From Ructibacterium sp965146665 (GTDB lineage Bacteria > Bacillota > Clostridia > Monoglobales > Monoglobaceae): a stretch of 64,000 bases of DNA. Made by a program: the position numbers and the translations under genes. Shown one piece after another: positions 53,599-63,539 of the stretch (position 1 is its first letter; every line of letters begins with the position of its first letter). The notes beneath the pieces were generated by a model, which made no database searches, was not told the DNA's origin, and saw only the letters and a program-made list of their open reading frames with translations. Location: positions 124,001-188,000 of the forward strand of contig CBCTHE010000006.1 in NCBI GenBank assembly GCA_965146665.1, read 5' to 3'.

Positions 53599-56500
53599 AT
53601 GAAAGGAATTTTATCAAGAGTAGTATCGCTGTCGCTGGCGGTCATGATGATCGTCTCGCTGATGCCGGGCGTGACCTTCACAGTCAACGCGGCAACAGAG
53701 CCGGTGGTTCTTCTGAATGATGACTTTGGGGCAGATCGGACAGACGAGATTACGGCGAAGATGGAGCCCACGCTCTTAGAGGGGGCAGAGAAGCTAACAC
53801 TGCATGATCTTGTATCGAAGGATGTGCTTAATACGCCGGATAAGGTTTTGGGTCAAGTGTTGGCAGGAACCAATAAAGCGGATGAGAATATAACCTTCGG
53901 CTATAAGCTGGCTGAGGATGTGGGCGATGTGCGGATCACCATGGTTGGCCAGCTTGCCAATAATGGAACCGGCCCCGGGAACGGCATTACTGCCGTGCAG
54001 CTTTCCGCAGACGGACAGAATTGGACCAGCGACCTCATGGCGGGCAAAGGACTTTATCTGTCTACCAATCCGGACACCATGTATTTAGACCCAGATTATG
54101 ATGCTCTGGCAATAAAAGAGGCAGGAAAGGGTAAAGATGCCTGGGTTAATGTGAAAGCCGAGGCATGGGCAGAGTATACTCTGTCTTTAAGCGCGGACGG
54201 CAAAGCGGCGGCTGAGAAGCTCGGCGGAGGCGTCCAGTATGTGCGTGTTAAATTTATTAGAGGCGGTAAGCTGTGGAAGGGCTCTATCCGGGAGATCAAT
54301 ATTATGAGTATGCCGGAGCTGCCTGCCTACAGCTGGGACGGCAGTGCGAAGATCACTCCATCAGATGTGACCCAGACCGGGGCAAAGCTGACCTGGGACG
54401 CGGCTGCAGACGCAAGCAGCTATCGGGTGACCCGCACGGCAGGAAGCAACACCGTGGTGGAGAACGTCGATGTCCCGGAGATCACCTATGACGATCTGGC
54501 GGCCGGCACAGAATACAGCGTGTCCATTGATGCGGTACACAGCACTGGCTGGACGATTTCCACCGCACCGCTGACTGGAAGTTTTACAACCGAACCGGCC
54601 GCAGTCGATCCGGAACCGGATCCTGAACCGGAACAACCGGCAGAGAAAGTACTTCTCCTTCAGGATACCTTTGACGACAACAGAACCGATCCGGAAGCCA
54701 ATGTCTATAGCGCATTTACTGTGGACGGTCCGCTGAAGATGCGAGAGGTAAAATCTAAAGGCTCGGACACTAAACCTCAGTACGTAATTGGCAAGGCAAT
54801 GCGGGGGCAGAAGGACGCTTTCAGCGGCAACTTTGCATTTGGCTATGAGATGGAGGAAGACATTACTGATTTTGAGATCACGGCCTGGTGCGGTATGAAC
54901 TCAAATGGAAGAGACGACAACTTTAATGGAACTTTTACCCTCAGTACAGATGCCAATGGCGCTAATGCGGTTACCTTGACAAAGGTAGACGCTAAGACTG
55001 GTAAAGGGGATTATACCGCTACAATTACAAAGGAGTTTGACGACATCAAAGACGACGGCGCAATGCTGGAGGTTGAAATCAAGCTGACCGATGACGGCAA
55101 GGCAAAGCTGGCCGCGCAGGAGGGCCTGAGATACTGGAAATTTGAAACAACAAAGGCAAGAACCTGGGCTGGTATTTTCCGTGAGGTGCGGCTCTACGGC
55201 ACGCGGGAGATCAAGACCGAGGTGTTCGAGCACAAGCAGTTTGTAGGTCAGGACTGGCAGGGCTATCTGGACAAGGGCCTGTCAAAGAATCTTGATATGA
55301 TCAATCCATCCGTGGGATTTAAGTCAACATTGGAGGGATTCCAGGAAGTACAGTGGATGTTCAGAAAGACAAACACGACAGCTGACTTGGGTGAGGTGGA
55401 TTTCGTCTATTCTGTGGATGCCATCAATAAGAAAGATAACAAAAATTACAGTGCATTTTCCGATTACAATGTCTGGATTGCCATCAACGGCGGGGATCTT
55501 TCCAAAGTTGGCCTGTCCTATTCAACGGACGGACAGACTTTTACGACGCTGAGCAGTGATACGGATTATGTTGCAGCCCCGCTCCCGACTCAGCCGAAGG
55601 ACTGGCCTGATCTTGAGGGGGATAAGAACTATACGATTTATGAACTAAAAACATTAAAGTCGTTGCCGGCAGATGTGAAATATTTTAAGATCTCTGTGCC
55701 AGAGATTACGAAAAGGTGGTATACGACTTATGTTCGCTCGGCATTTACCATGACTGTGGACAGTGCTGTACAGAAGTACGACTGGCCGGAATCGGCAAAG
55801 ATTACTACAGCAGATTTGACCAGAAATTCGGTTACCTTGAATTGGGATCCAATTCCTGAGGTTTCCGGCCTGGTCTATCACGTGAAGATTGTTGGCGGAA
55901 GCGGAACCATTGAGAAAGATACTACGGAAGCTGCGTTGCAAATTGCCGATTTGCTTCCAAACACAAAATATACTGTAGAAATTACAGCATTGCAGGATGA
56001 AATGACCGTATCAAAGACTCCGTTAACCGGCAATTTCACTACCTTGGCCGCAGGGGTAGGGGAGTCTTATGCTATGGTGGACACCTTTGACAACCCCGAA
56101 GATTTGCTGAGCGATATGGTGGATTATGGCTGGGGCGATGTGTATAAGCAGGATGGAACCTTTACAAATGAAGGAAAACCGTTGAATGCATCGGATAATG
56201 CTATTTTTGCACAGCAAACGGTGAATATCGGTACAGCCAAGGACCCGAAAAATATTAAGGTTCTTGCCAGAGCCGGGGATAAGCAGTATAACAAAGCTAT
56301 GTACATGGTATACCCGGCGGAGAATTTGACCTCCTTTGTGGCGGAAATCACACTGGGAATGTATGATGGGCTGACTCCCGATGCAACGGGAAATTCCTTC
56401 TGGGTAACCGACAGCGAAGATCCTTATGATTATCAGAGCTACACCAAGCTGAATGCAGTGGCAATTCAGAAGAATGAGGCGGAAGAGAACAATACCGCGC

Positions 56501-59500
56501 GAGTGAATACCTATTTGTCCAACAGCATTCCCGAGGGGACAAAGTATCTGAGAATTGAACTGAGAAATCCCACCAATGCAGCGCCTGCGGCAATGAATCA
56601 GATCGGCTTGAAAAAGCTGAAGATGAGCTATAACGCCGAAGCGTATACGGTTGGAGAAATTACGGAAACTGCAAGAACAGATAACAGCGTATCCGTTTCA
56701 TGGGAGCCGGATAACAATCAGGATTTGACCTATTATTTCCTACAGGATTATAATGTTGCAAAGGTTGTCACAGGGCCTTCCGATCACAGCTACACCGCTG
56801 CCGATCTGGCGGAGGGAATGGAATACCGTTTCTCTTTGGTTGTGATGAATCAAAAAGATGATTCGGAGGCGGATCTTTCCGCAAACTATGTTGAACATTC
56901 CGCCGTTATGTCGGAGGATCGGGAATGGTTTGTGGATCGTATTAAGTTTGCCGACAATGCGTTGCACAAAATGGACCAGGAAACCATGAAGGAGGAATCC
57001 GATAAGGCAAATAAGACGAATGTATTCCGTCATGATTTGGGAAGCAATTCCATCTTTAGAAACGACGTGAATCAGGATGGTATTATTGTATATCATGTGC
57101 CCAACATGACAGAATTTAATGCAAGCTTTTCCCTGAGCAAAATGCGTGCGGAAAACGTTCCTGTTTTCCCGGAATTTTATATTGCGGGTGCAGATAAGAA
57201 CTTCACCAAGGTGGAAGTTTCTCCGTCAAGCTTCACCATTCCTTCGGATAACTACGCAACCTGGGAGGAATCTCTGAATTCTACGCCGAACAGCATCCCT
57301 GAAGGAACGGAATATTTGAAAATTGTTTTAGGAAAATCCAGAATTGATTGTGAAAAATTCCAGCAGATCAAGATTCGCCGCAAAGCAACCTATGATTATC
57401 AATGGGTAGGCGGTGAAAATGCTGTTCCCGAAGTGAAAGAGCTGACGGACACCACGGCGAAGATAGCATGGCCTCAGGTGGCGGATCCCAAACCGGCGGC
57501 ATATCGTTTTGATATCTATAAAAACGGTATAAAGGCGGATACGGTAGCTTCCACTGTAAATGAGTATGTATTTACCGATTTGGAACCGGGACAGCGCTAC
57601 AGCTTCGGCATTGAGGCGGTAGATACGGCGGACGAGAAGAAAACTACTTCCAGAATTGAGACAGCCGTCACGGCGTATGCTCAGGAAAATATCTGGGGCG
57701 ACGGTATGGTGTTCTTTAAGGATTATGGCGCAACCTCGGTTACGCTTGTTATTCCCGAAATTTCTGATGCTGAAATGCAGAAGTATATTATCAGAGATGA
57801 AAAAGGCGCTGTTGTGGGTGAAGTCACCTCTGGCAATGAATATACCGTACGCAATCTTGAACAAGGCAGCAGTGTGACCTATACGGTTCAGGCGGTCGTC
57901 ACACAGAATGGTATCACGCATTACAGCACTTTGCTTCCGGCGAGAATTGAGCTGGATTCCACTCTTGAAGGATGGCCTGCCAGCGCAAAGATTACCATGA
58001 ACGACTTGAGCCAAAACGGCGTGACCTTGAGTTGGACGGCTTTTGACAATATGGATGGGCGGAAATATCGGATCACAGTGACGGATAAGAACGGATCGGC
58101 AAAAACCATGACTACGGAATCAACTGGTTATACCTTGAGCGGATTGCAGGCAGGCATGGATTATGATTTGAACCTTGCGGTTGTGGATAACGATGGAAAG
58201 AAGGTTTCCTATGACTTGGCCATTCGCTTCAGCACCTTGCGTGTTACGGAATTTTTCACCAGCTTCCGTGCGGCAGATTTGACCTATGCGGATACGGAAG
58301 AATGGGAAAAGTGTGATTTTTATACATCTGCCGGACAGATTCCAAACCTGGTGGCAACCAATAAAGTGAATTTTGAACGGAAGTATGCCTACTCCGCAAC
58401 GGATCCGGCGGCGACAGACCCTCTGGGACCGGTTTTCAGCGGATTCTACCGGGCGGAGAATACCAATGTGGTGGATGCCTATATTGTTTATGATAAAGGC
58501 GAAACGCTTTCCGAGATTGTTGTGCGGTCACAGCAAAATGATACAAATAAGGGGGCGGTAGAAGCCAATAGACCCAGAATTGAATACGCCCTTGACGACG
58601 GAAAGCCGCAGTCTGTTCAGGGAAACTTTAATCCTAATGACTACACATGGACAGAACTTGACTATGCAAATGCTTCTATGGAGGTAATCGGAACCACCGG
58701 AGAATACTATAATGGTAAGAGAAAAGCAGACAATGAGATTATCGAGACCACGGTAACCAATCTGCCGGAAGGCGCGAGATATTTCAGAGTATATGTTCCG
58801 CAGATTTCCAATGCCGATAAAAAGGCATGGCGGCAATGGCTGGTTGGCATCGGCGGCAAGCTTTATGATGAGGTAACCGCTGCTTTGCAAAACTATGACT
58901 TTAACAAATCATTGACCGGCGGGGATACCATGAGCAATGTTTCTCATGATGTAAATTTCCCCTCCAACATTGATGGTTACGAAGTGAGCTGGACAAGTGA
59001 CAATGAGAAGCTGATCGGAGTAGACGGAAAGGTTCATTCCGAGAACATTACGCCGGGGTACTACGGCGGAAAAGTGACGTTTACCGCTTCAATTTACAGA
59101 TATCCCGGTGATAAGGAGCCTGCGGCAACCAAGAGTTATACCGTTGACGTATATAAGAACACCGACGGCTGGACAGGTGAGGACTTTATCAATTACGATC
59201 TTGCGCTGTTTACCGATGTGAATCAGTTTACTGCGCCTCAGCCCGCAGCTGCACTGGCAGTGACGGTGGAAACTCCCTTGCCCACTGGTGTGGAAAACGG
59301 AAGCAGCTTTAGCTGGTCTATTAAGGAAGAAACAGAGTACGCAAAGATTGAGGAAGGGAAACTTGTTATCACTCAGAAGCTGGGTGAGGATGTACCTCTG
59401 ACCCTGGTATTGACTGCCACGAGAGATGGGGCATCTGTGACACGGGAGTATCCTATCAATATTATCCAGAGCTATGGCACCCCCATTACCGACGGGAAGA

Positions 59501-60780
59501 TTGAGGTTTCCTCCGGCCGGGGTAAGGACAATGTGAAAAAGCCAGGCTTTGGAGCCTATTGGGCCAGCGAGGAGGACGACGCCCAGCCCTATATCCAGTA
59601 CAAACTGTCCGGGAGCTATTCTTTCATGACGGTAGTCCTGGGCGAGGTAGGCGATAACGTACAGTCCTTTAAGCTTATGACCTCTGAGGATGAGAAGGAT
59701 TGGACAACGGTTTACAGCGGCCAGAGCCTTGGCCACGCAAAGCAGATCGCCATTCCTCTGGCATACCAGAAGCCCCAATATTTCCGGGCGGAGTTTACGC
59801 CGAAGGCGGGCGGCACAGTGAAGATTGCGGAGTTCCTGCTTTTGGATGTGGCGCTCAGCGATCAGCAGATCGTCGACTCAACCTTCAGCCTGATTGATCT
59901 GCCGAGAACCACCACAAAGGATCTGGAGCTCGAGAAGGATTGGCTGGAGGGCGTGACAGTCAGCTGGAAGTCCAGCAACACCAGCGTGATTTCCGACACC
60001 GGTAAGGTAACCCGGGGCGATGCGCCCCAGACCGTGACCATGACCGCAACGGTGACCTATAATGGAATCACCGAATCCAGAGATTACACTGTAACCGTCT
60101 TGAAGAAGAATAGCTCCGGTGGCAGTATCTCCGGTGGAGGCAGCAGCGGCAGCGGCGGAGGCGGCGGTGGTTTGCCCTATGTTCCGGGCAATGAGAACCC
60201 CGTACAGCCCAATGAAAATGAAAATATAAACCAAAATACGCCTTATAAAGACGTGTCGAATAACCATTGGGCATATGGTTATATTAAAACTCTGACTGAC
60301 AAAAAAGTTGTAAGCGGCAGCGGTGATGGCTATTTCTATCCGGAAAACAGCGTCACCCGTGAGGAATTCCTGAAAATGATTCTCTCCGCGGCCAACATCC
60401 AGGTGTCCAACGAGGCGGTTTCCTTTGCGGATGTGGATGGAAGCGCATGGTATGCGCCTTATGTTGCCACTGCGTACAAGTTGGGAATTGTCAAGGGTAT
60501 TGACGAGAACAGATTCGGCATCGGCGAGAATATTCAGAGACAGGATATGGCTGTGATGGCGGACCGGATGCTGGCGCTGATGGAGAAAGAAGCTGAAGGA
60601 ACCGCGCTGGACTACAATGACAAGGCGGAGATTTCCGACTATGCGGTATCTGCTGTGGAAAATCTGGCGGCGCTTGAGATCATGAACGGGGACGAGAATC
60701 AGAATTTTCTGCCCCGGGCAAGCGCGACCCGCGCGGAGTCCGCGAAGATTGTTTGTGTAATGTCGGAATTGGCGGAATAA
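53599..60780 (+). CDS. Giant SLH-anchored surface protein with six fibronectin III domains
   Basis: 2393 residues. GGAAGGAAGG upstream; signal peptide MKGILSRVVSLSL with cleavage near VNAAT. I see six fibronectin III-like domains (about 244-334, 727-819, 1015-1101, 1275-1360, 1368-1438, 1458-1546), each ending in a GxxYxxxI/V strand, interspersed with jelly-roll modules that start DTFD or DDFG. These are followed by atrophied bacterial Ig domains (about 1768-1853 and 2098-2170) with a discoidin-like module between (1971-2085), a Gly/Ser linker (2173-2193), and three SLH repeats (2214-2393). No catalytic site recognised. Most likely a wall-bound glycan-binding scaffold or adhesin. The promoter matches that of the PL8 lyase genes. 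Confidence 0.82.
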   Translation: MKGILSRVVSLSLAVMMIVSLMPGVTFTVNAATEPVVLLNDDFGADRTDEITAKMEPTLLEGAEKLTLHDLVSKDVLNTPDKVLGQVLAGTNKADENITFGYKLAEDVGDVRITMVGQLANNGTGPGNGITAVQLSADGQNWTSDLMAGKGLYLSTNPDTMYLDPDYDALAIKEAGKGKDAWVNVKAEAWAEYTLSLSADGKAAAEKLGGGVQYVRVKFIRGGKLWKGSIREINIMSMPELPAYSWDGSAKITPSDVTQTGAKLTWDAAADASSYRVTRTAGSNTVVENVDVPEITYDDLAAGTEYSVSIDAVHSTGWTISTAPLTGSFTTEPAAVDPEPDPEPEQPAEKVLLLQDTFDDNRTDPEANVYSAFTVDGPLKMREVKSKGSDTKPQYVIGKAMRGQKDAFSGNFAFGYEMEEDITDFEITAWCGMNSNGRDDNFNGTFTLSTDANGANAVTLTKVDAKTGKGDYTATITKEFDDIKDDGAMLEVEIKLTDDGKAKLAAQEGLRYWKFETTKARTWAGIFREVRLYGTREIKTEVFEHKQFVGQDWQGYLDKGLSKNLDMINPSVGFKSTLEGFQEVQWMFRKTNTTADLGEVDFVYSVDAINKKDNKNYSAFSDYNVWIAINGGDLSKVGLSYSTDGQTFTTLSSDTDYVAAPLPTQPKDWPDLEGDKNYTIYELKTLKSLPADVKYFKISVPEITKRWYTTYVRSAFTMTVDSAVQKYDWPESAKITTADLTRNSVTLNWDPIPEVSGLVYHVKIVGGSGTIEKDTTEAALQIADLLPNTKYTVEITALQDEMTVSKTPLTGNFTTLAAGVGESYAMVDTFDNPEDLLSDMVDYGWGDVYKQDGTFTNEGKPLNASDNAIFAQQTVNIGTAKDPKNIKVLARAGDKQYNKAMYMVYPAENLTSFVAEITLGMYDGLTPDATGNSFWVTDSEDPYDYQSYTKLNAVAIQKNEAEENNTARVNTYLSNSIPEGTKYLRIELRNPTNAAPAAMNQIGLKKLKMSYNAEAYTVGEITETARTDNSVSVSWEPDNNQDLTYYFLQDYNVAKVVTGPSDHSYTAADLAEGMEYRFSLVVMNQKDDSEADLSANYVEHSAVMSEDREWFVDRIKFADNALHKMDQETMKEESDKANKTNVFRHDLGSNSIFRNDVNQDGIIVYHVPNMTEFNASFSLSKMRAENVPVFPEFYIAGADKNFTKVEVSPSSFTIPSDNYATWEESLNSTPNSIPEGTEYLKIVLGKSRIDCEKFQQIKIRRKATYDYQWVGGENAVPEVKELTDTTAKIAWPQVADPKPAAYRFDIYKNGIKADTVASTVNEYVFTDLEPGQRYSFGIEAVDTADEKKTTSRIETAVTAYAQENIWGDGMVFFKDYGATSVTLVIPEISDAEMQKYIIRDEKGAVVGEVTSGNEYTVRNLEQGSSVTYTVQAVVTQNGITHYSTLLPARIELDSTLEGWPASAKITMNDLSQNGVTLSWTAFDNMDGRKYRITVTDKNGSAKTMTTESTGYTLSGLQAGMDYDLNLAVVDNDGKKVSYDLAIRFSTLRVTEFFTSFRAADLTYADTEEWEKCDFYTSAGQIPNLVATNKVNFERKYAYSATDPAATDPLGPVFSGFYRAENTNVVDAYIVYDKGETLSEIVVRSQQNDTNKGAVEANRPRIEYALDDGKPQSVQGNFNPNDYTWTELDYANASMEVIGTTGEYYNGKRKADNEIIETTVTNLPEGARYFRVYVPQISNADKKAWRQWLVGIGGKLYDEVTAALQNYDFNKSLTGGDTMSNVSHDVNFPSNIDGYEVSWTSDNEKLIGVDGKVHSENITPGYYGGKVTFTASIYRYPGDKEPAATKSYTVDVYKNTDGWTGEDFINYDLALFTDVNQFTAPQPAAALAVTVETPLPTGVENGSSFSWSIKEETEYAKIEEGKLVITQKLGEDVPLTLVLTATRDGASVTREYPINIIQSYGTPITDGKIEVSSGRGKDNVKKPGFGAYWASEEDDAQPYIQYKLSGSYSFMTVVLGEVGDNVQSFKLMTSEDEKDWTTVYSGQSLGHAKQIAIPLAYQKPQYFRAEFTPKAGGTVKIAEFLLLDVALSDQQIVDSTFSLIDLPRTTTKDLELEKDWLEGVTVSWKSSNTSVISDTGKVTRGDAPQTVTMTATVTYNGITESRDYTVTVLKKNSSGGSISGGGSSGSGGGGGGLPYVPGNENPVQPNENENINQNTPYKDVSNNHWAYGYIKTLTDKKVVSGSGDGYFYPENSVTREEFLKMILSAANIQVSNEAVSFADVDGSAWYAPYVATAYKLGIVKGIDENRFGIGENIQRQDMAVMADRMLALMEKEAEGTALDYNDKAEISDYAVSAVENLAALEIMNGDENQNFLPRASATRAESAKIVCVMSELAE

Positions 60781-60798
60781 TCAGAGGAGGAAAAGAAT

Positions 60799-63513
60799 AT
60801 GTACAGCAAGTTAAGGAAAAAGAGCACAGCGATTGTGCTGGCGGCGTGCTATCTGGTGATCCTGCTATCCACCTGTTTTGTCACGGTGTCTGCCGCGGGT
60901 GTGCTCTCCGATGAGATGATTCTTGATCTGAAGGCCTTTGATATCCTGCAGGGAGACGAGACCGGGGCATTGAACCTGGATCAGGAACTGACCCGGGCGG
61001 AGATAAGCAAGGTTGTGGCAGTGGTGATGCAGGTTGAGGAGGTCAAGTATCCGGAGGACTACGGCGTGATTTATCACGACGTACCCTCCAGCCACTGGGC
61101 GTTCCCCTATGTGACCATGCTGAGCGGGCTGGGCCTGCTCAACGGCAATCCGGATGGATATTTCTATCCGGATGCCACCGTCACCGGCGCAGAGGCTATG
61201 AAAATTTTGGTTCATATGATGGGCTTTGGTATTGAAGCGGAAGATATGGGCGGCTATCCCAACGGGTATATCAGCACAGCGGCAAAACGCGGGATTTCCA
61301 GCGGAACCGGCGCGGATCCCAATGCGGGGCTGACCCGGGAACAGGCCATGCGTATGATCTATAACTGTCTGGACGCCGACCGTTTGGTGGCTGTCTATGG
61401 CGGAAATGGCGACATCGTTGCGGAGACCTCCTCCAAGACCTATCGTGATCTGCTCATGGGCGGTGAGGACGACGGCCTGGCAGAGATCGAGGGCGTTGTG
61501 ACTGCAAATTACGAGTCCTATCTGCTGGATCCGGTGTATGATATGGAAAAGTCCCAAGTGGAGATTGACGGCGTTGTCTACGATAAGGGCAACACCATTG
61601 CGGACGAATATCTGGGCATGAAGGTACGGGCGTTTATCCAGTTGGTCAGCGGCTCCAACAAGGGCATTATCAAAGCGGTTGAGCCGGTGGAGGACGGCAG
61701 TGTGATTGATATTGCGGTTGAGGATATTTCCGAGATCACAAATGACACGATTTCCTATCTTCCCCAGGACGCCAAGAAAAATGTGAATAAGAAGCTGGCG
61801 GCGGATATGCTGGTGCTCTACAATGGGCGGCCGCTGGAAGGTAATGATTTGGCTAAGCTGGATCTTGAGAAGATTCCGGACGGCAGTCTGAAGCTGATCA
61901 GTCACCAGCGCGGCTCTGAGATCAATGTTGCCTTTGTCAGTGTCTATGAGGATTTTGTGGTAGAGTCTGTCAATGTGGAGGACAAAAGAATTATTCTGGC
62001 CAATGAAAAACGGTTTGACAATTCCAAAATCATTTCTTTTGACGAAAGCGATCCGGATAAGATTCGTATTCTCAAAAATGCCAAGGGTGAGGATATCACA
62101 CTGGAAGATGTGAAGGCCGGCGATGTGATTACCGCTTACGGAAGCCAGGACGGCGCGCTGGGTAAATTCTATGTCTGTGATGAGATTGTGACCGGTGCTG
62201 TCGCTGAGCTCAAAACAGATGAGCGGGAAATGCGGATTGGTGAAGAAATCTATTCCTATCTGAGCGGGCTGGACGTGGAAAACGTGCTTGGCCGTGAGGT
62301 TTCGGCAAAGCTGAACTATCTGGGGCAGGTTTCTGTTCTGGACTTTGATGTTGTTTCTGCAGGCCAGTACGGCGCAATCGTTAATCTTAAGGTGGAAAGC
62401 GGACTGGGTCAGCAGCTTTTGGCGCAGGTTGTGCTTCCGGGTAAAATTGTTGAGGATGAAGAGGACGGCGGAGATGATCCCTCCGACCAGGCGATTCCCA
62501 TGATTGAGGCACAGAACAGTGCAGTGGAAACATTTACGTTTAGTTCCAAAGTGAATTTTAACGGTGTCTCCTACAGTGACGCAGGTAAGTTATTGGAAGC
62601 CATCAACACAGCCATGGGGACGAAATCCTTTCTTGCGATGTCCTATAGGCTGAATGCCAGCGGAGAGATCCGCAGGATGGATGCACTTGAAGAGCATACG
62701 CTTCTGCAGAGCACAAAGCAGTATAATGCATATGCAAAGACCTTTGCGGGCGCAGGCGGTGCTTTTGGCCTTGACGATACAACCCTGGCCCTCTGTGTTC
62801 CCACAAATGCGGTGGGCTCAACCAATGACTATCTTGCCAGAATTGAGATGAACGACGATCAGAACTATGCGGTAAGCGCCTATCAATACAATGAGGATAC
62901 CCATTGTCCGGATATTGTGGTCTTTCAGGCAAACATGGTTTATGATACCTCTGGTCTTGCCAATGACGGCAAAAAGATCGGCCTGATTGAAGAGGTGATT
63001 TCTTCTCTGGATGAGGATGGATATGCCCGTAAAGAGGTTGTCATGGCCACAGCGGATAAGGTCGGCACTTATGCCATCTCGGAGGACACGGCCAGCACGG
63101 CGGACTTTGATTCGCTGAAGGCAGGGGATCTGATCCTTTACTCTCTGGATTCAAAGGATCAGCTGGACGGATTCAACAGACTGGAAACCTGTGACCCGAT
63201 CCCGGGGGATTATAATCCCACAAGATATAATTTCCAGGTGTATTCCGGTACTGCGGTTGATGCGGAATATAAAATTGTGTCAAACGACTTAAACAACTGG
63301 GTTGATACCATCACCATGACTGGAGAGGGGCTGAACCAGACAACCTTTGAAGTGAGACGGGATACGCCGCCGCCGGTTTATGTCTGGGATTCCAAAAAAC
63401 ACAGCGTTTCTATTGGGACAACGGATGACTTTTTGGCAAAGCAGGAGCACGCCATTGTGATTAAGGACACGACAGGGAGTATGTTGGTTAGAGCGGTAGT
63501 CATTATCATCTAG
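60799..63513 (+). CDS. Secreted protein with N-terminal SLH repeats, 904 residues
   Basis: Signal peptide (residues 1-32, cleavage near VSAAG), then SLH repeats in residues 33-200 (IYHDVPSSHWAFPYVTML, GNPDGYFYPDATV, MGGYPNGYIS). The remaining 700 residues are small beta-rich units without a known active site. It is the full-length paralogue of the protein at 19626-22400 and lies 18 bases after the giant SLH protein, with GAGGAGG upstream, so the two are co-transcribed. In both loci, such a protein follows a giant SLH protein, suggesting that they form a pair at the cell wall. Function unknown. Confidence 0.8.
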   Translation: MYSKLRKKSTAIVLAACYLVILLSTCFVTVSAAGVLSDEMILDLKAFDILQGDETGALNLDQELTRAEISKVVAVVMQVEEVKYPEDYGVIYHDVPSSHWAFPYVTMLSGLGLLNGNPDGYFYPDATVTGAEAMKILVHMMGFGIEAEDMGGYPNGYISTAAKRGISSGTGADPNAGLTREQAMRMIYNCLDADRLVAVYGGNGDIVAETSSKTYRDLLMGGEDDGLAEIEGVVTANYESYLLDPVYDMEKSQVEIDGVVYDKGNTIADEYLGMKVRAFIQLVSGSNKGIIKAVEPVEDGSVIDIAVEDISEITNDTISYLPQDAKKNVNKKLAADMLVLYNGRPLEGNDLAKLDLEKIPDGSLKLISHQRGSEINVAFVSVYEDFVVESVNVEDKRIILANEKRFDNSKIISFDESDPDKIRILKNAKGEDITLEDVKAGDVITAYGSQDGALGKFYVCDEIVTGAVAELKTDEREMRIGEEIYSYLSGLDVENVLGREVSAKLNYLGQVSVLDFDVVSAGQYGAIVNLKVESGLGQQLLAQVVLPGKIVEDEEDGGDDPSDQAIPMIEAQNSAVETFTFSSKVNFNGVSYSDAGKLLEAINTAMGTKSFLAMSYRLNASGEIRRMDALEEHTLLQSTKQYNAYAKTFAGAGGAFGLDDTTLALCVPTNAVGSTNDYLARIEMNDDQNYAVSAYQYNEDTHCPDIVVFQANMVYDTSGLANDGKKIGLIEEVISSLDEDGYARKEVVMATADKVGTYAISEDTASTADFDSLKAGDLILYSLDSKDQLDGFNRLETCDPIPGDYNPTRYNFQVYSGTAVDAEYKIVSNDLNNWVDTITMTGEGLNQTTFEVRRDTPPPVYVWDSKKHSVSIGTTDDFLAKQEHAIVIKDTTGSMLVRAVVIII

Positions 63514-63539
63514 GACAGCTATGAATGAGAGGTAATAAT

